DNA from: Bidens hawaiensis
Lineage: Eukaryota; Streptophyta; Magnoliopsida; Asterales; Asteraceae
Direction: 5' to 3'
Assembly: GCA_021521415.1 (NCBI GenBank)
Contig: JAIQDT010007314.1
Location: 62,001 to 126,000 of the forward strand
DNA: 64,000 nucleotides
The translations under genes and the position numbers were made by a program. Numbering within the stretch: position 1 is the stretch's first letter; the number at the start of each line of letters is the position of its first letter. A model generated the notes under the pieces. It made no database searches. It saw nothing but the letters and a program-made list of their open reading frames with translations, and was not told the origin of the DNA. Shown here piece after piece: positions 1-11,012 of the stretch.

Positions 1-3000
1 ACGGTTTTGAGGGCAGTTCAGGAAGTGGAGGAGCTGAAAATGAAGAAATTTACCAGAAAGGGAAAAAGTTATATATTCGAAAAGACGATAATGAATTTGA
101 TGATGGTGGGGAAGCATGTAGTGGCACAGATGAAAATACTGAGCAATCCTCATCACAGGGTAAAAGAAAAAGGAACAAAAAACTTTTCTTTAAAGGTAAT
201 ATAGTTAATAGCTTTAGTTTAGTTTTGTTAATGTAAAGGATATTAAATATGATCACCTATTATGCAGGTATTTGATTATTACAAAACAATCATACATGTT
301 AGTTATTGTGTTCATTATTGGATTAGCTCTTAATGCTTTACATTTTTATTATTTGTGCAGATGAAAGCTCTGGCTTGGATGCACTACAAACATTGGCTGA
401 CTTGTCACTGATGATACAATCTGGTAAACATATAATGCTTATAGGTTTTGGTGTAACACTATTTTCTTTTACATTTTATATCAAATTTGGTGTGTATTTG
501 ATCACATTAAGTTTTTATGCGTTTCGTTTTAACTCTTTAAGACAATGCCTTTATTGTCATATATTGATGAATTTGTATAACTGTTAAACATTAAGAGTTA
601 AGTTATACAAGTTATATATATTAAAACAATCTCGTTGAGATATTATAAAACAAGTCCAATATTGAATGTCAGCTTTAATATTTTATTCTGCATTTATAGT
701 TATTTTAAGTATGTTTTACTGTAATTAGTTTTCTAAGTAATAGGTACATATAAAATTAAAGGCACATAAATATAGTTAATTTGCATTGTAAGTAAGTAAT
801 TCAGTAGTCTAATTTCAAAGTTTTTATTAATTATAAATAGTTAAATTAATGTATCTAAATAGTATGTCAGTATGTAATTAAGGTTGTAAATAAAATATGT
901 CATTGAAAAAAAAACATTGAGACATGGTTTTCGATTTCAGACCTAAATCACTTACATAGAAAAACAGCTTCCTAATATAATGATTTTACATTTTAATGAT
1001 ACATTTGCAATCTCTGTCTGTAGAATCACCGGTATTGAAAGAGGATAAACCAGCAGCTGCTTCAACTTCTCACCAAAGAAACAAAACCAAGGTGCCAGCT
1101 GGCATTGAGAAAGCACTTAACGAGTTTTGCAGATCCGATGTTTCTAAATTTGGAAAGTTCAAACCGGGAAGGGAATCAAAAGTTGATTACAAGGCTTTAT
1201 CCACAGGAAAACAACTATACCAGTCCACTAATAAATCATCAAAAAGAAAAAACAAATCATTTGAGGTAAGTTAGATGAAATATAAATCATCTTCCACTTT
1301 TTTATTACTAACTAGATATGCTGTTATAGTATATTAGTTTCTTTTGTATTGTGTATTTAGGCCCCTGAAAACGAGGAAGAAAAATGTGCAAATAAACTCA
1401 CAGGCATCAATGAAGAAAATGCGCCTACAAAGATAAGCAAATCTACAAAACTTGTGGAGTATTCTTCTTCAAATAGTAACACATCAAGAACAGGAGCTGC
1501 TGACTCAGCAATATCAACAGCACTGCCGTCCAAACGACAAAATAAACGTAAGGCGACTCCAAATAGAGTGACAAAGGTTAATTCAAAAGAGAAACCCAAT
1601 AAAAAGATAAACCGCAACTTAAAGGTTATTCCTCAACTGTCTTTATTGTCTATTTGTCTGGTTAACAGAATTTGTAACTAACATAACGTTTTGACTTTTG
1701 CAGGATAAGGCTATTGGTTACCTTTCATCATCTACGGTGCGTAGATGGGCCACATACGAGTGGTTTTATAGTGCAATTGATTACCCTTGGTTTGCTAAAC
1801 GGGAGTTTGTAGAATATTTAGATCATGTCGGGTTAGGCCACATTCCAAGATTAACCAAGGTTGAGTGGGGTGTCATAAGAAGGTACATTATTTTAATTGT
1901 TACTATTATTATTATTATTTTTATTATTGTTATTATGAATTAATTTCATATATACCCGACTAAAACTAAAAGTATCATATATACCCAACTTCGGTGAATT
2001 TTTACTTAATGACCATTATACCCCTTTTCATTATATTTGTTCAATTCCTATTTTTTATTTGGATTTTGATTGACGTTGATGACAGCTAGCTAACCGAACC
2101 GTCGTCCCTCATTTGCTGTTTTTAATTATCTATTTATGTTGTTTTCATAATTTTATCCTAGTTCATTGGGGAAACCTCGGAGGTTCTCAACAAATTTCTT
2201 ACGTGAAGAAAGGGAAAAACTTTGGCAGTATCGGGAGTCGGTTAGGAAACATTACACCGAGCTTCGAAATGGGACACGAGAAGGATTACCAACCGACTTG
2301 GCCCACCCATTGGCGGTTGGTCAACGCGTGGTTGCAATTCACCCAGAGTCAAGAGAAGTTCATGATGGAAGTGTGCTAATTGTTGATCATGATAAGTGCA
2401 GGATACAGTTTGATAGACCCGAATTAGGTGTTGCATTTGTCAAGGTACGGGCATGGACCTCACTTCAATTCAGTTATCTATATGTTTATTATTAACTGTT
2501 TTTTCTGATAGGATATCGATTGTATGCCATTAAACCTGTTGGATAACATGCCTGAAGCTTTTAGAGAGAACAATGCACTATATAGATTTACTATGATCTC
2601 TAGAGAGACAAGGTTGCCACAATCAGTTACTGGATCGTTGATGCTACATACTTCAAGTGAACAGGGTCCCACCATCGCCATGATGAGTCAGCGACAGGTC
2701 TGTTACTGAAACTCTAAATAATAGTTACATCTGCATTTCAAGTTATTTGTAATATGGATTGAACAGTTAATGTTTCTATAGGGACAGAATGGGTCTGTTT
2801 CTCAAATACAGTCAAGAGAATCTGATATATGTGCACTTTCTGGGCTTACTCGTGCTCTAGATAAAAAGGTAGAGATTTCTGCTTAATATATTAGAGAAAA
2901 TTGCACAAATGATCCTTGTTGTTTGACCATATTGCAAGTTTGGTCCTCAGATGTTAATGATGCATAACCGGAAGTTATATACTTGAATTTCAGGAGGCGA

Positions 3001-4911
3001 TATTAACGGAGCTTAAGCTTGTAAATGATGGCTTGATGAATCACAAAAACGAGACAGGAACGGAGATGAAGGTATCTGAAAGCTTCAAAAAGGAATATGC
3101 AATGGTACTTGTGCAGCTAAAAGAAGCTAGCGAGCAGGCATGTTTCTGACTTAGATTTTATTTTGTTGACACATGGTTGTTTTTTTAAGTGATGAAATGT
3201 GGAAATATTGTCTCAGGTTACTTTGGCTCTTCTTAATTTGAGACAACGTAACACATACCCGGTAAACCATTTGCCTCCTTGGCAGAAGGTTCAATCCAGT
3301 TATGCTGGTGTTGGTGGTCCTACGAGTTCCGTTGACAATTTTACATCCAGTAATCAGTTGTCGTCTAATGTTGTTGAAGTTGTGAATGGTTCAAGACTTG
3401 AAGCACATAAACTTGTACATACTGCCATGCAGGTAATCAGAAGTTCTGAAATCTTCTCTCTCTGTGTATATATATAATAGGAATATTTTATGACCATTAT
3501 ACCCTTAATTTTCTTGAACTTTAAAGTCTTATTATATCCATTTTAAGTCACTTTTCTACTTCTTTTTTTCGGTTTTTACTTTCATTTTTAATTTTCTACT
3601 GCTTTTCCAATTGGCTTATTTTTTAACAGCGATCCGGGCCGAATAATATATAGACTGATGATCGGACATGCTATGCTTCATTCTTTTCATAAATGTGTTG
3701 TCCAGTTTGTTTTTTGTGATGAACCACAAAAATTTATGAAGAAATAGATATTATTTCGAGTCAATTGGAAAAACAGTGAAAAGAGCGTTATGAAAAAAGT
3801 AAAAAAAATGGAAACAGAAACAGTAAAAAGATGAATTAAAAAATAGATAATAATAAAACTATTAATTTTTAAGAAAGTTAAGTGTAACAGTGTTTTATTA
3901 TGATTTTTTTTATGAAATATGTTAAAATGGATATATATGAATATGATATTTTAAATACGATTGGACATATACGATATTTCACAAGTTTTGTAAGAATATA
4001 TATAGTATTTAAAATTTGGTTTTGGATATTATATATATATATATATATATAGGGTTTGGATCAAATACAAATGAAATTAACGTGCTAAACGTGAAAATCA
4101 AGTAGAGTAATTATATATACAAGTAGAGTAATTATATAATTACTCTATAATCTAATTACATAATTACTCTACTTATATATATTATTCTACTTGATTCTCA
4201 CGTTTAGCATGCTAATTTCATTTGTACGTTAACCTTCCCCTCTATATATATATGTATGTATGCCTGTGCGTGAACCAAGTACATATGCGGTTCTGACCGT
4301 TAACTGCCTAAAACTGAACACACCCATATTAATATACATAACATAAGCCCTATCTTAATCGATGTTGATTACATTGTAATCTAATAAATGTGTCAGGCAA
4401 TGTCCAAAATCAAGGCGGATCAAAGTGTTCCGTCAAGTGTTGCAGCAGTTTTTGAATCTCTAGGCACGCGTAAAAACCCAGCTGAATACGTGCCATCAAC
4501 ATTCAGACCATCAGAACAAGGCAACGGGATTGTTGCATATAAACACACCCCGGACCTTTCACAGCCTTTGGATTCCAAGTCACGGGGTGATTCCGAGGCA
4601 ACAATCCTGTCTGATCTTATCGTGTCGTGTGTCGCTACATATCAGACGATACAGGTGAGTAATATAGTTATAAACTACAACATTTTGGGGAAAAAAAGAG
4701 TTCAGACAATCAAAATTGAATTGTTTTGTTTTGGTTTTTTGTGTAGACGTGTAGTGAAAGGCAGTACCCGCCAGGTGATGTGGTTCAAATGATAGATTCG
4801 GCTTTTACACAGTTACGACCGCAGTGCTCTGAAAACCTTGGGATATATAGGGAGATAGAAATGTGCATGGGAAGAGTTAAAACTCAGATTCTTGCTCTTG
4901 TTCCATCCTAA
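1..4911 (+). CDS. ALY: ALWAYS EARLY (ALY/LIN9-type) protein, 3' twelve exons, 5' end outside window
   Basis: Plant homologue of LIN9, the DNA-binding core subunit of the nuclear DREAM/MYB-MuvB complex that controls cell-cycle and developmental transcription. Exons I can define: 1-195, 361-423, 1024-1265, 1361-1624, 1704-1882, 2162-2444, 2512-2697, 2782-2868, 2994-3137, 3217-3432, 4397-4654, 4747-4911 (TAA). The coding sum from base 3 is 2280 bp, exactly 760 codons, with every junction in phase. Exons 5-6 encode the DIRP domain (begins [18 protein letters not shown]). Exon 6 continues into the conserved block starting [19 protein letters not shown]. The last exon ends in the family's conserved tail ([14 protein letters not shown]). 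Exons 1-4 are acidic then lysine-rich, typical of the linker between the N-terminal SANT region and DIRP. Arabidopsis ALYs are about 1000 residues, so the N-terminal SANT/Myb part is missing upstream. Paralogue number (ALY1/2/3) cannot be decided. Confidence 0.93.
3138..3216 (+). other. GC-AG intron of the ALY gene
   Basis: The junction needed to join exon 9 (ending ...GAGCAG at 3137) to exon 10 (GTTACTTTGG at 3217) uses donor GCATGT and acceptor CTCAG. No GT donor near 3137 keeps the frame into the conserved [13 protein letters not shown] segment. This is the non-canonical GC-AG class; the other eleven introns bounded here are GT-AG. Confidence 0.8.
4066..4228. mobile_element. Foldback MITE-like inverted repeat inside ALY intron 10
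   Basis: Left arm about 4068-4112 and right arm about 4181-4226 are near-perfect inverted copies. AAATGAAATTAACGTGCTAA on the left is mirrored by TAGCATGCTAATTTCATTTG on the right, followed inward by the CAAGTAGAGTAAT/ATT-CTACTTG pairing. The centre is AT-rich and itself palindromic (TAATTATATAATTA). The whole could fold into one long hairpin. It sits in the 964-bp intron between exons 10 and 11, by far the longest intron of the visible gene. No coding capacity. No target duplication is clear because the flanks are AT repeats. Confidence 0.6.
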
Positions 4912-5325
4912 ATTCCTAATCTTAGGCTTATATCATTATCAGTATTACTATTAATATATTAATAATAATTGTTACTTATACGATGCCAACCCTAGCTGTT
5001 TTATTATACATATTTTTATTCTACAGTTTTATATGTATGTTTGTATTCAGTTAATCATTATTGTTTACTTTTTGATAGAAATGTATTCTAATCTTCATTG
5101 CTTATTCTTTGTTATGAAAATTCAGGTATGAGACATTTGTCAAATCCATTTGAACTTTGTTGAGATTTGATTTTTATTGAAGTGTTTAAAGCTTGATGTA
5201 GTTAATGCGAAGAGATTAGCTTCTTTATCTGTGTAAAAAAAGTGTTTAGAAAGTAGAAAACAACACATAACCGCTTGGACAATGACTTGTTTGAATTACT
5301 TTGTTAGTGTGGTAATTTTGGTTTC
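4912..5325 (+). other. 3' UTR and downstream flank of ALY
   Basis: AT-rich sequence after the stop codon with several AATAA-like strings (around 4950-4970). No ORF, RNA gene or repeat that I can support. The polyadenylation site cannot be fixed from sequence alone. Confidence 0.4.
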
Positions 5326-5328
5326 TTA

Positions 5329-5940
5329 GGGCGTGTTTGTTTCACATAATTCGTGGGAATTCAAAGGAATTAGAATTAAAATCCCATGATATTGCTTGTT
5401 TGTTTCGTTGCAATTGGAATCTTAGTTTCATTTTGGTGTGTTTAGTTCAAAGAATTGGAATTCAATTCCTTTAAATTGATGAATTGCAAATCCTTCTAAA
5501 ATGTGGAGGAATTCAAGGTTCATTGGAATTTTTTATATAACTTTTTTTTATCGAGGACAACGAATAAAACATTTTAGTTTTTTTTACTTTTTTTGTTTTT
5601 ATTTATATTTTGAGTTATGAATTTTTTATTATTTATTTTTTAATATTTTTTTGAGGGGTTTTTGATCTTAATAGAAAAACTAATAAAAAAATTAATAACG
5701 TAAAATAGAAAAAAAAACAAAAAATCTAAAAAATCCTAAATGTTTTCGCCGTTATCCTTGTTAAAAAACCGATTTCTATTCATTTGTCTTACGAACACAT
5801 TAAGAATGTAATTGGATTTCAATTCTTTTAAATTCCAATTCTATTGGAATGCTCAGATTCCAAATCCGATTCATTCGAATTCCAAATCCTATGCAAATTC
5901 TAATACCAATTCCATTCCAATCCGTGAAACGAGCGTGCCC
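5329..5940. mobile_element. MITE with PIF/Harbinger (Tourist)-like termini
   Basis: The left end GGGCGTGTTTGTTTCAC and the right end GTGAAACGAGCGTGCCC are inverted copies differing at a few transitions. The similarity continues inward through AATTCGTGGGAATTC-like and GGAATTGGAATTC-like stretches on both sides. The flanks are TTA (5326-5328) and TTG (5941-5943), consistent with the 3-bp TTA target of Tourist elements after one change. The middle (5530-5740) is A/T homopolymer-rich and non-coding. 612 bp, non-autonomous. Confidence 0.6.
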
Positions 5941-6082
5941 TTGATGTATTTTCCCTGGGATTTGTCCATTGCTTTTTTTTTGTTAGTAACATGTATTTCT
6001 ACGGCAAATTGCACCGGGGCAGCTTAAATGTGTTACATATTCGAAAACTATCGTACGCTTCAGTTTAATTCATTATGTAAAA

Positions 6083-6392
6083 TAAAGGTGCACAAAATTA
6101 CCCAGTTCTGGACCCGACCCGGTATACCATACTTGGAACCGGTTCCTACCCGTACCCTACCCGCGGGAACCGGAACCGGAATCGAAACCTACCCGGACCT
6201 GCCGGAACCGGAATTACCCGGTCAAAACTCGACTCTACTTGAAACCTGAAAAATACCTGGTCACAACCGGCCGACCAGGTCAAATACCCGACTATACCTG
6301 GAATCGATTTCTACCCGCCCTGATTTTGACTTTTGTGGCCATATCCGGAAATTGGTTCCGGCTCTAGAAAACACCCGGTTTGTGCACTTCTA
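6083..6392. mobile_element. hAT-type MITE with perfect 8-bp target duplication
   Basis: Begins TAAAGGTGCACAAA and ends TTTGTGCACTTCTA, a 14-bp terminal inverted repeat with two mismatches. It is flanked on both sides by ATGTAAAA (6075-6082 and 6393-6400), the 8-bp duplication diagnostic of the hAT superfamily. The interior is strikingly GC-rich for this window and full of ACCCG/ACCGG motifs (CGGGT-type repeats), a known look of small plant hAT derivatives. The 73-residue ORF inside it (6028-6249) is not a gene. Confidence 0.85.
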
Positions 6393-6400
6393 ATGTAAAA

Positions 6401-7063
6401 GCCTTGGGGTAAAAGTTTCAATAATAAAGTTCATTTTCATCAAATATTTCCTCTCAATTAATTACAACCATTCAAATCATAAATCAATAGACTAGAATGC
6501 TTCTTGCACTTCTAATTTTTTGTATACTTTTTTATTTTAACCTTAACCTTTCATATATATACCCTTAAACACACGCGCGCGCACACACACACATAAGACT
6601 GTTATTGTACGATAATATTTTATCGTACATTACGGACACGAGCCACACTCAAGGCTAAAAACCAATTATGCTCAAATCAAATTCCATAACGTAATTAGGT
6701 TCAAGGTGTAAACAAAATACGCTCAAGGTTAAAACTAATGCACAAGTCAAAAATTATTGATTTAAGTTTCAAATTCATGATTAACCGGATATATATTGAT
6801 AATTTCGAGATCATGTGATTTGATTTAATGGACCAATTTCAGATTGTAATTGATCAATGGACTTCAGTTTCCAATTTCATTTATAATTATTGAGACACGA
6901 ATCAAATTAGCGGTGCTTAGTAAAGCCCTAGGATAAAACAACCACAAAAATAGAAATTGATAAGTAAACAGATCAATTACATGGACAATTAGATCCAGGC
7001 TTTAATGACGATGATGAATTTCAACCTTAGGCTAGGAGACGGCGACACAAATCACATAGTTGC
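6401..7063. other. Intergenic, nothing recognised
   Basis: AT-rich sequence with a short CA/CG alternating run at about 6570-6592 and a small palindrome TACGATAATATTTTATCGTA (6607-6626). I see no coding, RNA gene or transposon boundary. Confidence 0.4.
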
Positions 7064-7484
7064 TGTAAGACCCAAATTCAGATCTACCCAATGTGATATC
7101 AAGTAAACACAACTACTAGGCGGAATATAGTAGTTATGATGATTCAAGAATAAGCAAATATGAACAAGAATAAGATGCACGATGGGGAAACTACAATGAA
7201 CACGATTATATTGACTGAAAATCGTCTTGTACATAAGTTATCGAAAACACGTAATGAGAAGCTTAACCTTAATCAAGATCCAATCATGTCTATTTATAGG
7301 GTTACACTACAAAGCCCATCAAATAGCAAAAGCCCAACCAAACCCAATGGGTTCTCAGCAACTAACTGAGAACCATCCATACTACACCAAAATCATTATC
7401 GAATACACCAAGAGTATTCGATAGAATCATCACAAAACCGATAACATAATAAATAAACCTTAAACCATAAATTATACCCTAACA
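7064..7484 (-). mobile_element. Probable Copia LTR (3' LTR of a decayed element, minus orientation)
   Basis: Read on the minus strand this segment starts TGTTAGGGTATAATTTATGG, the usual opening of plant Copia LTRs, and ends ...GGGTCTTACA. It contains a TATA box in that orientation (TATAAATAG, complement near 7292-7300). Immediately outside the minus-strand start lies AATGGGGATAT (complement 7485-7495), which resembles a polypurine tract, so the internal region would lie at higher coordinates. No matching 5-bp duplication is visible and the left border could be 7061 or 7064. The 69- and 65-residue ORFs within are not genes. Confidence 0.45.
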
Positions 7485-8780
7485 ATATCCCCATTGGTTT
7501 ATGCTTTTTATCGCTTGAGGTTTTGTTACCAAATGCACATCCAGTCCCTCACCAGCACCAACTCATATCTTGTTAGTGATTATCGTCGCCACCATTGTAG
7601 TATATTCTTTAGCTACTGCTTCAAAATTGGACCTGCCTCAATTTTGAAAACGTGCTAAAGTGTGTATATCTCATTTTCCAAACTTCAGTAAATCTCCAGG
7701 ATGAATGAATAAGAACTGACCTTTTCCAAGAAGAACAATAGCACAAGCAGTTTCAGAATCATAACACTAAATCGCATAAAATCTAATGATCCATCCTCTA
7801 TCCTTTTAGTAGTTGGCAACGATTTGAATTTCTTTGTAGCAGGCCACATAACACTCTTAACAGTCTTGTTAGTAAAAGGATCAATAACTCCTTTCGTCTT
7901 CTTCACAACTGATTCTTCCGTCAGATGGCCGGGTACAAATCATGTGTATATATGTGTTATTTCATGTGTTTTAATTGTTTATATATAGTGAACATGATTA
8001 CTTTGAGTTCTTTTATTATCAAATGTGTTTGATGCTTAAACGAGTTCATTCAGAGCCATACAAATGAATATTAAGCGAGTCTCGAGAAGACAGAAGCATA
8101 GGGAAGCATATATGGATGGTTAAGAAGGACCTGAGAAAGGTTTGGATGAGAGACCCGAAGCCATAGCGAAAACTGAACAAGACAGGTTAACAAGTAAGTG
8201 TGTAAAAGTAAAACGGGCATATATCAGGCTAGAGAATGAGTTACGGGATCCATAATACATAAATTTTGGGTTTCTTAATGAGAAAAATCTGAATATGAGG
8301 TTATCTTAGCTCGTGCTATGAGAAAACGTGGTAAAAATATTTCACGCTACACAAAGGATTTAAAAAACGGGAAAAATCCCTAGTTGATATTATAATCAGT
8401 TTTCAGCCCCATTCGAGATATCTCTTCTTACAGCAGCCAAAGACCACCTAGAGGGCAATTTTACATCATCTTGGAGCTTTTGGTTCGTCAAATCAGTCCA
8501 TGTTCCCATCCTTTCATCAGATAAGCGAGCTAATCGTCATGCAGATGCTAGGCTAAAAATTGTGATCACTTTAGGCTAGGGTTTTGTGCAAACTTGCTAT
8601 GATCAAATTCTATGTTCTCAAGTGTTTTAAATCTTGATTGAATATCTTATTTTGTCTTGCTTTGCTTTTGTTTGATTGTTTAAACAATTTGTAATTTGGT
8701 TATCGTGTTTTGCATCAACTATTTGGTTGTGTTCATCACTATTTAGGACTAGGCACTTATAGCCATTGATCTGATAGCCG
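7485..8780. other. Unassigned, probably decayed retrotransposon interior
   Basis: No intact gene. A 73-codon minus ORF (7685-7906, containing MWPATKKFKSLPTTKRIEDG) looks protein-like but I do not recognise it, and it ends in hydrophobic low-complexity sequence. The rest, including 8340-8600, holds no supportable feature. Position beside the LTR at 7064-7484 suggests it is degenerate Copia internal sequence, but I see no RT, IN or protease motif. Confidence 0.3.
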
Positions 8781-9032
8781 TTAGTTATTTCTTAATAATT
8801 TATCTTTCTTATTTGATTTCAAATTTCCATTCATCTCATCAAATATAGACTTTGAAAAATTGTAATCCCAAACCATGATTAGTGCAATAATTGCTGATGA
8901 TTGCACTTGATTTATCTGATAAGTTCCTCCCTTGTTACCGTCCAAACACATAAAGAACACATGAAACAAATATATACAATACGAATGTAGCAGTTTCTTG
9001 TTGTCTAGAGGATAAGTTCCTTCATATCCCAT
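8781..9032 (-). pseudogene. Fragment of a transposon-associated gag-like protein
   Basis: The minus strand encodes 83 residues starting MGYEGTYPLDNKKLLHSYC and including GNKGGTYQINQVQSSAI and MVWDYNFSKSIFDEMNG. This pattern matches, from memory, a hypothetical gag-like domain repeatedly annotated with retrotransposons in Asteraceae. The fragment stops abruptly (KLLRNN) where the family continues, and no partner domains lie beside it, so it is a remnant. The family identity is recall, not a search result. Confidence 0.4.
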
Positions 9033-9599
9033 TCTTTGTAATATTTCAGTAACGACTTCTTTTGGATATTAAGTAGGATGATTGGGTAAATATCCAAACA
9101 ACAATGAGTCTCTAATAGAAATCTCTGAGATAACTTTCTGCTTCCTGACTGTAGCTTCGATAGTACCAGCTCCCTTTGCTCCGCATGGATTATGGCTAGC
9201 TAAACTCCAAATGATGGGTCATACAGTAAAAATAAAAAATAAAAAAATCATATTAGTTTTGAAATATCACATGGTTCATAAAGAAAAAAAAATCATATTA
9301 CATCATACTAGTTTTTTCATATAGCATGTTTTATAAAGAAGTACATAATAATGCTGAAGTTACCTTATATATAGAAAGTGAAATACGTGTTTTGATGCGA
9401 CTATACATATCTTTAACAAGAAAAACATTTCGTCTTTGATCAGTGTTAACGTGACTCGCCTTTTATTAGTTCTAAAGTGAATTGTCAAAGGACTGTGTAT
9501 TTTCGATTATGTGGTTTGTTATTTTCTTATGTAAGTTAAAATTTGAAGATGATATATTAGCTTAAATTCGGTCATATATATAATTTTTTAAGTTTTAGG
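9033..9599. other. Intergenic, nothing recognised
   Basis: AT-rich sequence with poly-A runs (9238-9300). An 80-codon + ORF at 9082-9324 ends in low-complexity lysine/isoleucine and is not credible as a gene. Confidence 0.35.
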
Positions 9600-9779
9600 T
9601 TAAATACTCGAAACCCGATTACCCCGTACTCATGAAACCCGAACCCGAATAACCCGAATCCGAATAATCCAGGGAAGATTAGGGTCGGGTATGAGTACTC
9701 AAAATAAATTTCTCAAACCCAAAGAAACTCGATCCGAGAAACCGGAAACTCGAAAGTACAACCCGAATAACACCCCTAT
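9600..9779. mobile_element. hAT-like MITE fragment
   Basis: Dense CCCGAA/CGGGT motifs (ACCCGAACCCGAATAACCCG-type) and a right end AACACCCCTA, whose reverse complement TAGGGGTGTT is a common start of plant hAT derivatives. The right end abuts the first base that aligns with the neighbouring LTR (9780). I cannot find the opposite terminus or an 8-bp duplication, so it may be truncated. Confidence 0.4.
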
Positions 9780-11012
9780 CGCTTGACATAAGCCAAATCT
9801 ACTAGGGAACCCCTGTTCGCCAATCTACAAGGAGTATTAGATGAGAACCACCAAGAATTCCAACTAAGCATTTAAGTGAGTTGAACTAGACAAGTTTGGC
9901 TCGGTAAACGGTCCGAGAAAAAAAATTCTAGATTCAAAATGATGGACATGAAATAAAATATAAAAAACGGCGATAGGTTTTGTTCAAAGTTTGAATTTTT
10001 AGAGTTTAAAACGGAAAACATATTTTTCCATCTTTAATTGGTTTAGTAATGTTTTTTACGTAAAAATACCGAAGTTGGTCAAATTTATTAAGAACTTGGG
10101 CCACGATATTTGTTAATCAGTTTTTACGAGTTCGGCCATTCAAGAAAGTTAAACGTGCCTGAAAAGTAAGTAAACGGTATAATCGAGTGGTTCGTTTTTA
10201 GTCGGACCCGAACCCGGTTTTTATGTCGGGTTCGTTTTCGTCATGGTAAAAATATTATCTTTGGCTAGAACCTTTTGTAGTTTATGTTTCAAAATTTATA
10301 TGGAGAAAAATAACCAAAGTTTTTCCAAAATATTCATAAGCGAGTTGAGTTCGTTCGGTCGGACAAATGCCGTTGAAAAATATTTTTAATATAGCATAAC
10401 GTCCTAAACCACTAAACCCCTAGAAAAACCAAGATACTAACTCGAGGAGTGAACACAAGACAAAAAGAATAAACTTGAACTTGAGCGGTTTGACTTTTCT
10501 TGGTCAAACTTGAACTTTGCATAAATTAGAGAGCTAGAACACAATTGAGTGTAAAATGAGTTGTGGTGAAAGATTTGAAGAAGTAGAGGCTAGTATATAT
10601 ACGCCAAGAATCGTTAAAAACAAGGTCAAAACGAATTAAATTGACGGCTAGTCATAAAGGAACTCTTATGAAGAAAATCATGGAATTGACCCAACTAAAC
10701 GAGTCAAATGAGTCATAAGGGTAGTTCATGATAAATCTTCAAAAAGACTCAAAATAAAGAAAGTTTTATTTTGAGAAGTTTAAATCTATGGACTTTGATA
10801 AAATAAAATTTGAGAATAAAACACATGAAAAAGAGTTTGCGATCGGGTCCGTAACATCGTAAACATCAAAAATAAAAATCATAAAAATAAAATCTAAACA
10901 TGAGTTATATATGACATGAAATTCAATACTTTCTATAATAAATGTGGATCGAATTATATCAAAATTTTGAAACGGGTCGGGTTTTCGGAATTAAAAGTTA
11001 ACGAATGTTACA
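9780..11012 (-). mobile_element. LARD-like copy 1, left (3') LTR, truncated at its outer end
   Basis: Aligns with 15691 onward: both carry TTGACATAAGC(C/T)AAATCT, GGAGTATTAGATGAGAACCACCAAG, and GGCGATAGGTTTTGTTCAAAG. It ends GAATGTTACA at 11012, followed by GGATTCACA, the same junction seen in copy 2 at 33094/33095. About 400 bp present at the start of the right LTR are missing here, where the hAT-like fragment lies instead. Roughly 300 bp seen in the right LTR (15790-16060) are also absent. Confidence 0.7.

Noticed and set aside
1357..1617. 86-codon minus ORF over ALY exon 4
   Set aside because: Antisense shadow of a well-supported coding exon.
7685..7906. 73-codon minus ORF as a gene
   Set aside because: Protein-like start but no recognised family, no conserved end, and a retroelement context.
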